45,752 nucleotides of DNA from an uncultured Lachnospiraceae bacterium (GTDB taxonomy: Bacteria; Bacillota_A; Clostridia; Lachnospirales; Lachnospiraceae): the NCBI GenBank assembly GCA_905207905.1, contig CAJLNC010000011.1, forward strand, positions 1 to 45,752. Reading direction: 5' to 3'. The number at the start of each line of letters is the position of its first letter. Positions within the stretch are counted from its first letter, which is position 1. The position numbers and the translations under genes are program-made. This document shows, piece by piece, positions 1-7,358 of the stretch. A model generated the notes under the pieces. The model saw nothing but the letters and a program-made list of their open reading frames with translations, did not search any database and had not been told where the DNA came from.

Positions 1-10
1 CTTCCGATCT
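1..10. other. Illumina adapter remnant at contig edge
   Basis: The first ten bases, CTTCCGATCT, are identical to the 3' end of the standard Illumina adapter. Their position exactly at the window edge makes chance unlikely. True genomic sequence probably begins at 11. The bases happen to keep the reading frame of the following gene open, so they would add a false Phe-Arg-Ser start to a translated partial protein. Confidence 0.8.
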
Positions 11-799
11 TATGAGCCTGGAGAAAAGGTGACTCTGGAGCTGGTTACGGAGGATACCGAGTGGGAGGAAGTGTATGATGAGAACGGATATCTGGTGAAT
101 GTGGTTCCACACAACCTGCGGGAGCAGGAATTTGAGGTAATGGCTGTGGTGGAGATCCCAGGCAGCATGGATGAACACTGTTACTCGGTAAATGGTGTAG
201 ATCTGGTCATGTCCCTGGCAGATCTGGAGAAGCAGTACGCCACTCGATTTGCCGTGTCCTATACTCTAATGGAGGGGGAGGCAGAAGGATTTGAGGCTGC
301 AGCCAGGGAGTATACAGAACAGGAAAATACTTACATGGGATATCTGAGCAAACAGATGATCATGGAAGAATTTGGAGGAATGGTGAATGTGATAGAGACT
401 CTGGGAATCGGTCTTGGGGCTGTGATCGCCCTCATTGGTATTATGAATTTTGTAAACTCCATATTCACCGGAATCATTTCCAGAAAGCGGGAATTGGCGA
501 TTCTCTGCAGCATCGGCATGACCAGAAAGCAGCTTCGGCAGATGCTGGCTGCAGAGGGGCTGTGGTATGTGTTCTTTTCCGGACTGATCGGTATCGTGCT
601 GGGAAGCTTGTTATCCTATGGCCTCCTCACAGCCCTAAATCAGATGATCCGGTTCTTTGAGTACCGGTACAACGGACTGGCTTTCTTGATTATGCTGCCC
701 CTTTTCACCTTAATTGCTCTGGTGATTCCTCAGGTGATCTACAGCCGGGTGGAGAAGGAGAGCATTGTGGAACGGCTTCGGGATACGGAAGGCTCATGA
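11..799 (+). CDS. FtsX-like ABC transporter permease, C-terminal part (5' truncated)
   Basis: The frame is open to the left edge, so this is the last ~260 residues of a larger protein. The GTG at 29 is not a convincing start. What is visible is the end of an extracytoplasmic domain followed by the typical FtsX/MacB C-terminal block: a membrane segment (VIALIGIMNFVNSIF), the cytoplasmic motif RKRELAILCSIGMTRKQL, and two further membrane segments (YVFFSGLIGIVLGSLLSYG and FLIMLPLFTLIALVIPQV). The family forms the membrane part of ABC exporters or mechanotransmission complexes with a separate ATPase, which should lie upstream outside the window. The gene ends with TGA at 797-799, and the next gene is convergent. 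Substrate unknown. Family assignment is firm. Confidence 0.85.
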   Translation, partial: YEPGEKVTLELVTEDTEWEEVYDENGYLVNVVPHNLREQEFEVMAVVEIPGSMDEHCYSVNGVDLVMSLADLEKQYATRFAVSYTLMEGEAEGFEAAAREYTEQENTYMGYLSKQMIMEEFGGMVNVIETLGIGLGAVIALIGIMNFVNSIFTGIISRKRELAILCSIGMTRKQLRQMLAAEGLWYVFFSGLIGIVLGSLLSYGLLTALNQMIRFFEYRYNGLAFLIMLPLFTLIALVIPQVIYSRVEKESIVERLRDTEGS

Positions 800-868
800 G
801 ATTGTTGTCTGGATGGTTCCTGTCGGGTTAGATGGGATCATCGTATTTTTCTGAAGAACTCATTTTTT

Positions 869-900
869 ATCCCCCCCTCTTTCTTTTTCCGTGGGGGGAT
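869..900. terminator. possible C-rich/G-rich hairpin between convergent genes
   Basis: ATCCCCCC at 869-876 and GGGGGGAT at 893-900 can form an 8-bp stem around a pyrimidine-rich loop. It lies between two convergent genes. There is no T-run after it on either strand (T6 lies before it on the plus strand), so it is only a weak terminator candidate. Confidence 0.3.
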
Positions 901-905
901 TGGAA

Positions 906-1556
906 TTATAGTTTTCTGCCGGAACCTATTTCAAAATGGTATTTTACAATTCCCAAATCCAGTTTTGTATAAAAACCTTTGCCACAGACTGCATGGATGC
1001 TGCTGTCAGAAGATAATTCAAAGAAAAATTTCTGCTGATTCATTGCAGTCGGAGCGAGAAGTGCAGCTTCCATACCATTTTGAAACCATTCCGGCAGATT
1101 TGCAGGATCCTTGCAGACTGCCTGCAAGGGTTTGCTTTTATGCGGTACGCCTTGTGTTTTACCATACCCAAACGCGATCAGGCATATTTGTTTTTCACCC
1201 TTGCAAATGGTTGCTTTGCTTTTGCCATGGGTCATTGCCACCCAACAGCTATTGAGTCCCAGCTCCTGCATTTTCAAAACAATTTTTTCACCATGATATC
1301 CCAATGTTTCATCAAGATTCGGAGATTTTTTACCTACAAGAGCGATATAATTTTTGACGCCGGTAAATTTGCCATAATGTGCCATCATGGAGTCAAAGCA
1401 TTGTGGCTCATCATAAAAAATCTGGATATGTAATCCCGTTTCCTGGTTGATTTCTTCAATCAATTCATTGAGTACAGTTCGCTGTTTTGAGTCAATCGCA
1501 ACGTCTTTGTATTGGCGGACACTATGCCGCTGTTTCATTAGTTCCAATCGTTCCAT
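906..1556 (-). CDS. nitroreductase-fold protein, TM1586-like
   Basis: 216 aa. The N-terminus MERLELMKQRHSVRQYKD carries the RxSxRxY motif that binds FMN phosphate in nitroreductases. The C-terminal half has the second half-domain with AALLAPTAMNQQKF, as in TM1586-type nitroreductases, which are two fused half-domains rather than a classic dimer subunit. Expected role: FMN-dependent NAD(P)H oxidation of an unknown substrate. The start at 1556 is chosen because GGAGG at 1567-1571 sits 10 nt upstream; a longer frame reaches 1595 without a better site. It follows the ArsR gene directly on the same strand and is presumably co-transcribed with and regulated by it. Family good, substrate unknown. 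Confidence 0.8.
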   Translation of the reverse strand: MERLELMKQRHSVRQYKDVAIDSKQRTVLNELIEEINQETGLHIQIFYDEPQCFDSMMAHYGKFTGVKNYIALVGKKSPNLDETLGYHGEKIVLKMQELGLNSCWVAMTHGKSKATICKGEKQICLIAFGYGKTQGVPHKSKPLQAVCKDPANLPEWFQNGMEAALLAPTAMNQQKFFFELSSDSSIHAVCGKGFYTKLDLGIVKYHFEIGSGRKL

Positions 1557-1584
1557 GATCAAGTTACCTCCAATTTTTTTTTCT

Positions 1585-1938
1585 TTATTCGCCACTTCTG
1601 TCTGGCAATTCTTTTGAAATTTTCATGGCAAGCTGCAAGGTAGAAACCAGTTGCTCAAAAGCTTCCATTTCGGGGTCAAAATAATAATAATTTTTTGTTC
1701 CCTCTTTGCGTACTTTTATAACTCCGGCGTCTTTCATAATCTGTAAGTGATGTGAAACCGCCGGGCGGGAAAGGTTTGTTTTCTCAGTAATATCACCTAC
1801 CCGAACACCCATGCAGTTTCCCATTTTCATCATTTCTAAAATGAGGTGCTGCCTTGTTTCATCACCGATAGCGGTCAATATCTTTGCTGAAGCGGAGAAG
1901 TTTTCTGCCAAAGTGAAAATTTTTTTATTTAGTTCCAT
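1585..1938 (-). CDS. ArsR-family winged-helix repressor
   Basis: 117 aa. The core is IGDETRQHLILEMM, then the recognition helix region TNLSRPAVSHHLQIMKDAGVIKVRKEG and the wing NYYYF, all typical of ArsR/SmtB repressors. No Cys-rich metal site is seen (no ELCVCDL-type motif), so the signal need not be a metal. The start at 1938 (MELNKK) is preferred because an AGGGAG lies 6 nt upstream; a TTG-started form would begin at 1959. The gene precedes the nitroreductase on the same strand. A 16-bp imperfect palindrome just upstream is a plausible self-operator. Likely local control of this two-gene unit. Confidence 0.85.
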   Translation of the reverse strand: MELNKKIFTLAENFSASAKILTAIGDETRQHLILEMMKMGNCMGVRVGDITEKTNLSRPAVSHHLQIMKDAGVIKVRKEGTKNYYYFDPEMEAFEQLVSTLQLAMKISKELPDRSGE

Positions 1939-1953
1939 GCACATCTCCCTTTC

Positions 1954-2006
1954 GTTCAAACGTTTAAACTATAAATACTATAACACAGAATATTAAAAAA
2001 TGTTCA
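1954..2006 (-). promoter_or_regulatory. candidate ArsR promoter and operator
   Basis: On the minus strand a -35-like TGAACA (2006-2001) and -10-like TATAGT (1982-1977) are 18 nt apart. The predicted start of transcription falls at a 16-bp near-palindrome, GTTCAAACGTTTAAAC (1954-1969), which breaks symmetry only at one base pair. A dyad at the start site immediately upstream of an ArsR gene is the usual autorepression layout. Read by eye only. Confidence 0.45.
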
Positions 2007-2353
2007 TTGGTAAAGAAAATCGAGATGATTGATACTATATTGCCGGCAACGAAAAAGTCTGATATTCCCTTATAGTTTAAAGGGAAAGATTAGATAACCC
2101 GTCTTTGAAAAATCTCTTCCCGGAAATGAATCGGATAGGTTTTCCGCTTTTTTTGAATGTTTCGGTTGGAAAAAGTGTGTTATACTGAAAGTCAATGTGA
2201 AATAGAAGAGGAGAGAAAAGAAAGATTCTGCTGTTTACATAAATGTGAGCGGAACCCATTTGCAGAGAGATGCGTAACGGGATTTTATGTTGGGACCGGG
2301 GAGATATGGGACAGCAGTAAAAATGAAAATAATAAGAACAGGATGGAAAACGT
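1970..2353. other. intergenic region between divergent units
   Basis: About 380 bases between the minus-strand ArsR unit and the plus-strand response regulator. It holds a 7-bp inverted repeat (TTCCCTT at 2065-2071 with AAGGGAA at 2080-2086), a 10-bp perfect palindrome TTGCCGGCAA (2040-2049), and an extended -10 element at 2178-2186. A 66-codon open frame at 2157-2357 has no convincing ribosome binding site or protein-like composition and is not called. Confidence 0.5.
2178..2186 (+). promoter_or_regulatory. extended -10 promoter element for the RR-ABC-HK cassette
   Basis: TGT followed by TATACT (2181-2186) is a good extended -10 box. No strong -35 is present at 17 nt; extended -10 promoters tolerate that. 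The implied 5' leader before the response regulator start at 2354 is about 160 nt. Confidence 0.4.
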
Positions 2354-3115
2354 ATGAAAAAAGAGATACAGATTTTAGTGGTGGAGGATGATCCGGATAT
2401 TAACGGGCTGATCCTGCGGATCTTAAAAAAGCAGGGATATCAGGTGACACAGGCCTTTTCCGGCACGGAGGCTGGGCTGTGGCTGGGGCAGAAGGAGTAC
2501 GATCTGATGATCCTGGATCTGATGCTGCCGGGGCTTGATGGAAAAGAAGTGCTTGAAAAAGTGCGGATGGAACGAAGGCTGGAGCTTCCGGTGCTGGTGC
2601 TGTCGGCAAAAGCAGGACTGGAAGATAAGGTGGGCCTTCTTACTGCCGGAGCAGACGATTATATGACAAAGCCCTTTGAGCCGGAGGAGCTGACGGCAAG
2701 GGTGGGGGCCCTCCTGCGCAGGAGCCTGGGAAGAGCAGGAAAACCGGGAGGAAAGGCCTATGGGAAACGGGAAGGAAAGGAAGGGAGAGGCGAAGGCGGA
2801 GCAGCGGCAAATTCTCCCTTGGAGCTTTCCTACAAAAAGGTCAGGCTGTTGCCGGAAGCCAGAGAGGTTCTGGTAAAAGGTCAGGAGGTGGAGCTGACCA
2901 GATATGAATATGAGCTTTTGTATCTGCTGATGCAGTTTCCGGAGAAGGTGTTTTCCAGAGAGTCCCTCTATGAGCAGGTGTGGCAGGGCGGTTACTACGG
3001 GGAGGACAATACCGTGAACGTCCATGTGAGCAACTTAAGGAAAAAGCTGGCTGCCGCAGATCCGGGGGAGGAGTACATTAAGACGGTGTGGGGAATTGGT
3101 TTTAAAATGGCCTGA
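2354..3115 (+). CDS. OmpR-family response regulator
   Basis: 253 aa. Receiver domain at 1-120 with the acidic pocket E11-D12-D13, phospho-acceptor D55 (MILDLMLPGLDG), and K106 in DDYMTKPF. A winged-helix DNA-binding domain occupies about 155-253 (LTRYEYELLYLLMQ, then NTVNVHVSNLRKKL, then GIGFKMA). The linker between them, about 122-150, is unusually long and rich in Gly, Lys and Arg, giving a protein ~25 residues longer than the usual 225-230. The ribosome binding site is weak (GGATGG). It heads a cassette with an ABC ATPase, a permease and a histidine kinase at 4976, its likely partner. Direct repeats at 3116-3142 are its probable target. Confidence 0.92.
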   Translation: MKKEIQILVVEDDPDINGLILRILKKQGYQVTQAFSGTEAGLWLGQKEYDLMILDLMLPGLDGKEVLEKVRMERRLELPVLVLSAKAGLEDKVGLLTAGADDYMTKPFEPEELTARVGALLRRSLGRAGKPGGKAYGKREGKEGRGEGGAAANSPLELSYKKVRLLPEAREVLVKGQEVELTRYEYELLYLLMQFPEKVFSRESLYEQVWQGGYYGEDNTVNVHVSNLRKKLAAADPGEEYIKTVWGIGFKMA

Positions 3116-3171
3116 CTTTACGATTTCTTTAAACTTTCTAAAGGACTTATTTATAGCCTGGGCAGTATACT
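3116..3171 (+). promoter_or_regulatory. response-regulator direct repeats and -10 box before the ABC transporter
   Basis: CTTTA at 3116 and 3127 and CTAAA at 3138 start 11 bp apart, one helical turn each. That is the spacing expected for tandem OmpR-family binding half-sites. A -10-like TATACT lies at 3166-3171 with no recognisable -35, as in activator-dependent promoters. The neighbouring response regulator gene makes it the obvious candidate regulator. Confidence 0.5.
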
Positions 3172-3209
3172 TGGCACTGTAAGAAGCAAACAGCAGGGAG
3201 GAAAAGGAT

Positions 3210-4127
3210 ATGCAGGCAGTTGCAGTGCAGACACGAAATCTTACAAAGTATTATAAAAAATTCTGTGCCCTGGATCAGGTGAGCATCCAGGTGGGCCGGG
3301 GAGAGATCTTTGGCCTGGTGGGGGATAACGGGGCGGGAAAGACTACTCTTTTAAAAGCGTTGGCAGGACAGATCTTTCTCAGTGAGGGGGAGCTGGCCCT
3401 TTTTGGAGAGGGGGAAAATCTCAATTCTATGCGAAAGCGGATGGGCGTCCTGATTGAAGAACCGGGTTTTTATCCCCAGTTATCGGTGGAGAAAAATCTG
3501 GAATATTACCGGATCCAGAGGGGCGTTCCGGGAAAAGGGGAGACGGAGGAGATCCTGGAGATTATAGGGCTTCAGGATGCCAGGAAGAAAAAAGCCGCCG
3601 CCCTCTCTCTTGGCATGAAGCAGAGGCTGGGATTGGGGATCGCTCTTATGGGAACACCGGAACTTCTGGTGTTGGATGAGCCCATCAATGGGCTGGATCC
3701 CAGCGGCATTGTGGAGATGCGAAAACTTCTGGAGCGGCTGAACCGGGAAAAGAAGATCACCATTCTCGTCTCCAGCCATATTTTAAGCGAGCTGGAGCAG
3801 ATTGCCACAGTCTACGGTTTTTTAAAGAAGGGGAAATTGCTGGAGCAGATATCTGCCGGGGAGCTGGAACAGAAGTGCGCTGATTATGTGGAGATTCGGG
3901 TGTCTGATTCGGAGCGGTATACTGTGCTTCTGGAGCAGAAGCTTGGGCACAGAGCGTATCAGGTGATGCCGGATGGCCGGATCTATGTGAAAACCCCAGG
4001 ACTGGAGACAGAGGCTTACAGCCATCTGGCAAGCCAGGGAGGGCTTGAGGTGAGGGCGCTTACACGGTATCATCAGTCGCTGGAGGAGTATTATCTGAAT
4101 CTGAAGAAGGGCGGTGGACAGGAATGA
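3210..4127 (+). CDS. ABC transporter ATPase, BcrA/lantibiotic-immunity type
   Basis: 305 aa. Walker A GDNGAGKTT at 38-46, a signature LSLGMKQR at 132-139, Walker B LLVLDEP at 152-158, and a switch histidine in SSHIL. In place of the usual Q-loop it has LIEEPGFYPQLS, which is typical of bacitracin-resistance BcrA and lantibiotic-immunity ATPases. The C-terminal ~85 residues form the accessory domain of that group. A GGGAGG-like ribosome binding site precedes the start. It overlaps the permease gene by 4 bp (ATGA), so the two are translationally coupled. Expected role: driving removal of a membrane-active peptide or lipid-binding antibiotic. The real substrate is unknown. Confidence 0.9.
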   Translation: MQAVAVQTRNLTKYYKKFCALDQVSIQVGRGEIFGLVGDNGAGKTTLLKALAGQIFLSEGELALFGEGENLNSMRKRMGVLIEEPGFYPQLSVEKNLEYYRIQRGVPGKGETEEILEIIGLQDARKKKAAALSLGMKQRLGLGIALMGTPELLVLDEPINGLDPSGIVEMRKLLERLNREKKITILVSSHILSELEQIATVYGFLKKGKLLEQISAGELEQKCADYVEIRVSDSERYTVLLEQKLGHRAYQVMPDGRIYVKTPGLETEAYSHLASQGGLEVRALTRYHQSLEEYYLNLKKGGGQE

Positions 4128-4894
4128 GAAATTATATGAAAAGCGAATGGTACCGGATCACCAGAGGAAAGGGCTTTTACCTTGCCTTTGCAGTGATGGC
4201 AGGACTGGTATTGGCGCTGAATCTGGTGCTGGCCGCAATGATGATCGGAGATCCCCAGTATAAGTATGCCACAGTCCGTTTTTCTTTGAACACCTTTACT
4301 GCCCAGGGCTTTCTAGTGATCGCCATGGGGGCGGTGATCCCCGGAGTGCTTACCATTGATGACAGAAAAACCGGGGTTTTGAAAAATGTGGTTGGGTATG
4401 GAATTTCCCGGGAAAAAATTTTGATAGGGAAATGCCTGGTGAGCTTTCTGGCAAGTTTCGTTTTATTGCTGGGAGTTCTGGCAGTCTATGTGGGAAGCGC
4501 CTTTTTGCTGCTCCGGGAACCGGAATGGCTTCCTCTTCAGGAAATGCTTCTGTGCATTCTCTCCAACCTCCCTTCCGCAGTGGGTTCCCTGATCCTGATG
4601 CAGGTTCTTGGGATTTTATATAAAAAGGAAATGACCACTGTTTTGATCTGGACTGCAGTTTACTACATCGTTCCGACCGTGTTCAGACTGGCAGGCTTTC
4701 AGTATCCGCTTCTGAAAAATGCGGCAGACTGGATGCCCTACAATGTGCTGAATCCTGTTATGGTGACTTTTTCAGAGTACCATTGCATCTGGGATACCCC
4801 GGAGGGCTTTGGAAAACTGATGCTTATGGGCGCTGCTGCCATTGTGATTTTCCTGGGCTTTGGGTTATGGCGAATCCGAAAGCAGGAGTTTTAA
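4124..4894 (+). CDS. ABC-2 type permease
   Basis: 256 aa, the usual length for the BcrB/lantibiotic-immunity permeases, with about six membrane segments. The first (FYLAFAVMAGLVLALNLVL) follows a short basic N-terminus MRNYMKSEWYRITRGKG, and the last ends IVIFLGFGLWRIRKQEF. A conserved-looking loop DDRKTGVLKNVVGYGISREKI follows the second segment, as in ABC-2 permeases. It overlaps the ATPase gene by 4 bp, and an 81-nt gap separates it from the kinase. It should form the channel half of the exporter with the product of 3210-4127. Confidence 0.87.
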   Translation: MRNYMKSEWYRITRGKGFYLAFAVMAGLVLALNLVLAAMMIGDPQYKYATVRFSLNTFTAQGFLVIAMGAVIPGVLTIDDRKTGVLKNVVGYGISREKILIGKCLVSFLASFVLLLGVLAVYVGSAFLLLREPEWLPLQEMLLCILSNLPSAVGSLILMQVLGILYKKEMTTVLIWTAVYYIVPTVFRLAGFQYPLLKNAADWMPYNVLNPVMVTFSEYHCIWDTPEGFGKLMLMGAAAIVIFLGFGLWRIRKQEF

Positions 4895-4975
4895 TTTTGA
4901 ATGAAACGGCGGGAGCTCAAAGCGGCGGGAAGACAGGAGAAAGCGGGAAAAGCACAGAAAACAGGAGGATGAGGA

Positions 4976-5893
4976 ATGGAAATAAGCATGGCGGCAATCG
5001 TGATTCTGTCGGCAGCGGTACTGTATCTATGGTACCGCTTTTTGGCGTTGAAGCGAACCATTGCCCAGGCGAACCGGCAGCTTCAGGAAATCTCCGGAGA
5101 ACTGGAGGAAAACCGGATTGTAAAGCTGGCTGCTCCGGAGCGGGAGCTGGAAGCGTTTTTGGTGACTGTGAATGGGAACCTGAAACAGATTCGCAGAGAG
5201 CGTCTGGAGTATCAGCGGCGGGAACGGCAGTGGAAGGAGCAGGTGGAAAATATCAGTCATGACCTGCGCACGCCCCTCACTGCTGTTTTGGGCTATCTGA
5301 AGCTGGTGGACAATGAAACGCTGCCGCCGGAGGAACGGGAGTTTCTGGAGATTGCATTAAAAAAATCCCAGAATCTGCAGAGGCTGGTAAATCAGTTTTA
5401 TGAACTGTCCCGGGTAAGTTCAGAGGATTTTAAATTAAAACGGGAGCAGACGGATACGGCGAGGCTTCTTCGGGAGTGTTGTCTGGAGCAGTATACTCTT
5501 TTTGAACAGGCAGGTCTGGAACTGAAACTTTCGATTCCGGAGTATCCTCTGTGGCTTTCTACGGATTCTGAGGCGCTGGAGCGCATCTTTGTAAATCTTT
5601 TGCAGAATGCCGCCCGGTACGGAAAGAGCCTGCTGGAGGTGGAGGTAAAAGAGGGGGAAGAAAACCATGTGGAGTACCTCTTTCGCAATGATCTTCCGGA
5701 AGAGGTGGAGGAAGTGGATCCAGGCCTTCTCTTCGAGCGCTTTTACATGCAGGAACGATCCAGAACCAGAGGGGGCACCGGTCTGGGGCTTACCATTGCG
5801 AAGCATCTGGCAGAGCGGCTGGGAGGCAGCATTCAGGCCCGGTATGAGACGAAGGGGGAGAAGCGGTATCTGGCGTTTTCGGTGGAGCTGTAA
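4976..5893 (+). CDS. sensor histidine kinase
   Basis: 305 aa. A single N-terminal membrane segment at about 5-24 (MAAIVILSAAVLYLWYRFL) is followed by a charged coiled linker at 25-90, then the H-box NISHDLRTPLTAVLGYL with H95, the N-box LLQNAARYG and the G-box GGTGLGLTIAK. There is almost no extracytoplasmic domain. Such intramembrane-sensing kinases usually read the signal through the partner ABC transporter (the BceS principle), which fits this cassette. It is likely the partner of the response regulator at 2354. Ribosome binding site: AGGAGGATGAGG just upstream. Confidence 0.9.
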   Translation: MEISMAAIVILSAAVLYLWYRFLALKRTIAQANRQLQEISGELEENRIVKLAAPERELEAFLVTVNGNLKQIRRERLEYQRRERQWKEQVENISHDLRTPLTAVLGYLKLVDNETLPPEEREFLEIALKKSQNLQRLVNQFYELSRVSSEDFKLKREQTDTARLLRECCLEQYTLFEQAGLELKLSIPEYPLWLSTDSEALERIFVNLLQNAARYGKSLLEVEVKEGEENHVEYLFRNDLPEEVEEVDPGLLFERFYMQERSRTRGGTGLGLTIAKHLAERLGGSIQARYETKGEKRYLAFSVEL

Positions 5894-5963
5894 AGATAAT
5901 ACAAGGAATAAAAAAGAAATAAAAGGCAATACTATTTTTGTCGCTTACGATAAAACGATATGT

Positions 5964-5969
5964 TAGAAT
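5964..5969 (+). promoter_or_regulatory. extended -10 promoter element for the alcohol dehydrogenase
   Basis: TAGAAT at 5964-5969 is preceded by TGT, giving an extended -10. The -35 region is poor. The start codon lies 45 nt downstream. Confidence 0.35.
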
Positions 5970-6014
5970 GGGAAAGCAACAAAACAATACGTATGCGCGA
6001 TAGGAGGAATGTAA

Positions 6015-7070
6015 ATGAAAGGTTTTGCAATGTTAAAAATCGGAGCCACTGGTTGGATCGAGAAAGAGATCCCTCAGTGCGGACCGTTGGATGCTATCTG
6101 TAAGCCGCTGGCCCTAGCCCCCTGTACTTCCGATGTACATACCGTATGGTCAGGTGCAATCGGTGAACGAAAGGATATGATCCTTGGACATGAAGCTGTG
6201 GGTGAGGTTGTTGAGGTGGGCAGTTTGGTGAGAGATTTTAAACCCGGCGATAAAGTACTGGTTTCTGCCATCACACCAGACTGGAATGCTTTTGCTTCTC
6301 AGGAAGGTTATTCCATGCACAGCGGCGGCATGTTGTCCGGTTGGAAATTTTCCAACTTTAAGGATGGTGTTTTCGGTGAATTTTTCCATGTGAATGATGC
6401 AGATGGAAATCTGGCTCATCTTCCCGAGGGGATGGATCTGGGCGCTGCCTGCATGGTGGCTGACATGATTCCTACCGGTTTCCATGGGGCTGAGCTGGCA
6501 GATATCCAGTATGGCGACAATGTGGCTGTGATTGGGATCGGTCCGGTAGGCCTGATGTCTGTTGCTGCAACGGCTATCCGCGGAGCTGCAAATATTTATG
6601 CAGTAGGTTCCAGAAAGAACTGTGCAGATTTGGCGCTTGAATTTGGCGCTACCAATATTGTAAATTACCATGAAGGAGACATTGTGGAGCAGATCCTGGA
6701 TCTGAACCATGGCCCGGTGGACAAGATCATAGTTGCGGGCGGTGATGTGAACACTTTTGATCAGGCAATCCGCATGTTGAAACCAGGTGGAAAGATCGGC
6801 AATGTAAATTATCTGGGCGAAGGTGATTATGTGAAGATTCCACGTGTAGAGTGGGGCTGCGGAATGGGACATAAGCAGATCTCCGGCGGCCTGATGCCCG
6901 GCGGACGTGTGCGTTCTGAGAAACTTGCACGCCTGATCACTGCCAACCGTATCCATCCGGAGAAGCTGATTACACACAGATTTACAGGGCTTGAGAACGT
7001 GGAGCCTGCGCTTATGCTGATGAAAGAAAAGCCCCGCGATCTGATCAAACCGTTAGTAATTATCGAATAA
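6015..7070 (+). CDS. adh: zinc-dependent NADP(H) secondary alcohol dehydrogenase
   Basis: 351 aa. It reads as a close relative of the Clostridium beijerinckii/Thermoanaerobacter isopropanol dehydrogenase, beginning MKGFAMLKIGATGWIEKE and sharing GWKFSNFKDGVFGE and IPRVEWGCGM. Catalytic zinc ligands C37, H59 and E60 are in place, with the Asp of MVADMIPTGFHG as the fourth. The Rossmann motif is GIGPVG. After the second beta strand it has GSR, which in that family contacts the NADP 2'-phosphate. Expected reaction: reversible reduction of small ketones or aldehydes to secondary or primary alcohols. Strong AGGAGG ribosome binding site; a monocistronic unit closed by a terminator at 7094-7150. Confidence 0.92.
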   Translation: MKGFAMLKIGATGWIEKEIPQCGPLDAICKPLALAPCTSDVHTVWSGAIGERKDMILGHEAVGEVVEVGSLVRDFKPGDKVLVSAITPDWNAFASQEGYSMHSGGMLSGWKFSNFKDGVFGEFFHVNDADGNLAHLPEGMDLGAACMVADMIPTGFHGAELADIQYGDNVAVIGIGPVGLMSVAATAIRGAANIYAVGSRKNCADLALEFGATNIVNYHEGDIVEQILDLNHGPVDKIIVAGGDVNTFDQAIRMLKPGGKIGNVNYLGEGDYVKIPRVEWGCGMGHKQISGGLMPGGRVRSEKLARLITANRIHPEKLITHRFTGLENVEPALMLMKEKPRDLIKPLVIIE

Positions 7071-7093
7071 GCTGGCTGAAAAGAGCCGTATAG

Positions 7094-7150
7094 ATAGGAC
7101 AATTCCCCATCCGGTGATGTTTCATTGGAGGGGAGTTGTTCTATTTTTTT
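7094..7150 (+). terminator. rho-independent terminator after adh
   Basis: A 15-bp near-perfect stem, ATAGGACAATTCCCC (7094-7108) against GGGGAGTTGTTCTAT (7130-7144), is followed by a run of seven T. Confidence 0.9.
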
Positions 7151-7186
7151 CATAGGAAATTGTAACGGAGAAGCATATAATGCCCC

Positions 7187-7216
7187 TTGTATAGTGATGC
7201 CAGAATATGCTACAAT
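7187..7216 (+). promoter_or_regulatory. promoter of the pyrimidine operon
   Basis: TTGTAT (7187-7192), an 18-nt spacer and TACAAT (7211-7216), with TGC just before the -10. It lies downstream of the adh terminator and predicts a transcript start near 7223, leaving a leader of about 135 nt before pyrC. Confidence 0.6.
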
Positions 7217-7222
7217 AAAACA

Positions 7223-7358
7223 ATGACAGACAGTCCTGTGATCGTTCAGGAAAACAGAAGGCTGCTGTGAGTATTTGCAGAGACACTTTTGGAAGAAAGC
7301 TGCTGAAAGTTATCCGGTACTTGCGGCAGCCTTGTTAAAAGATAAGAAGGAGCAGAGT
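7223..7358 (+). promoter_or_regulatory. long leader of the pyr operon, possible attenuator
   Basis: The leader contains AGTCCTGTGA at 7232-7241, resembling the first half of the PyrR-binding consensus (ARUCCNGNGAGGYU), but the second half is not matched. AAGGCTGC at 7258-7265 can pair with GCAGCCTT at 7326-7333, without a downstream U-tract. A PyrR-type or degenerate attenuator is possible but not shown. Confidence 0.3.

Noticed and set aside
2157..2357. 66-codon plus-strand frame before the first response regulator
   Set aside because: It overlaps the promoter/leader, lacks a ribosome binding site and has a Cys/Lys-rich sequence with no recognisable pattern.
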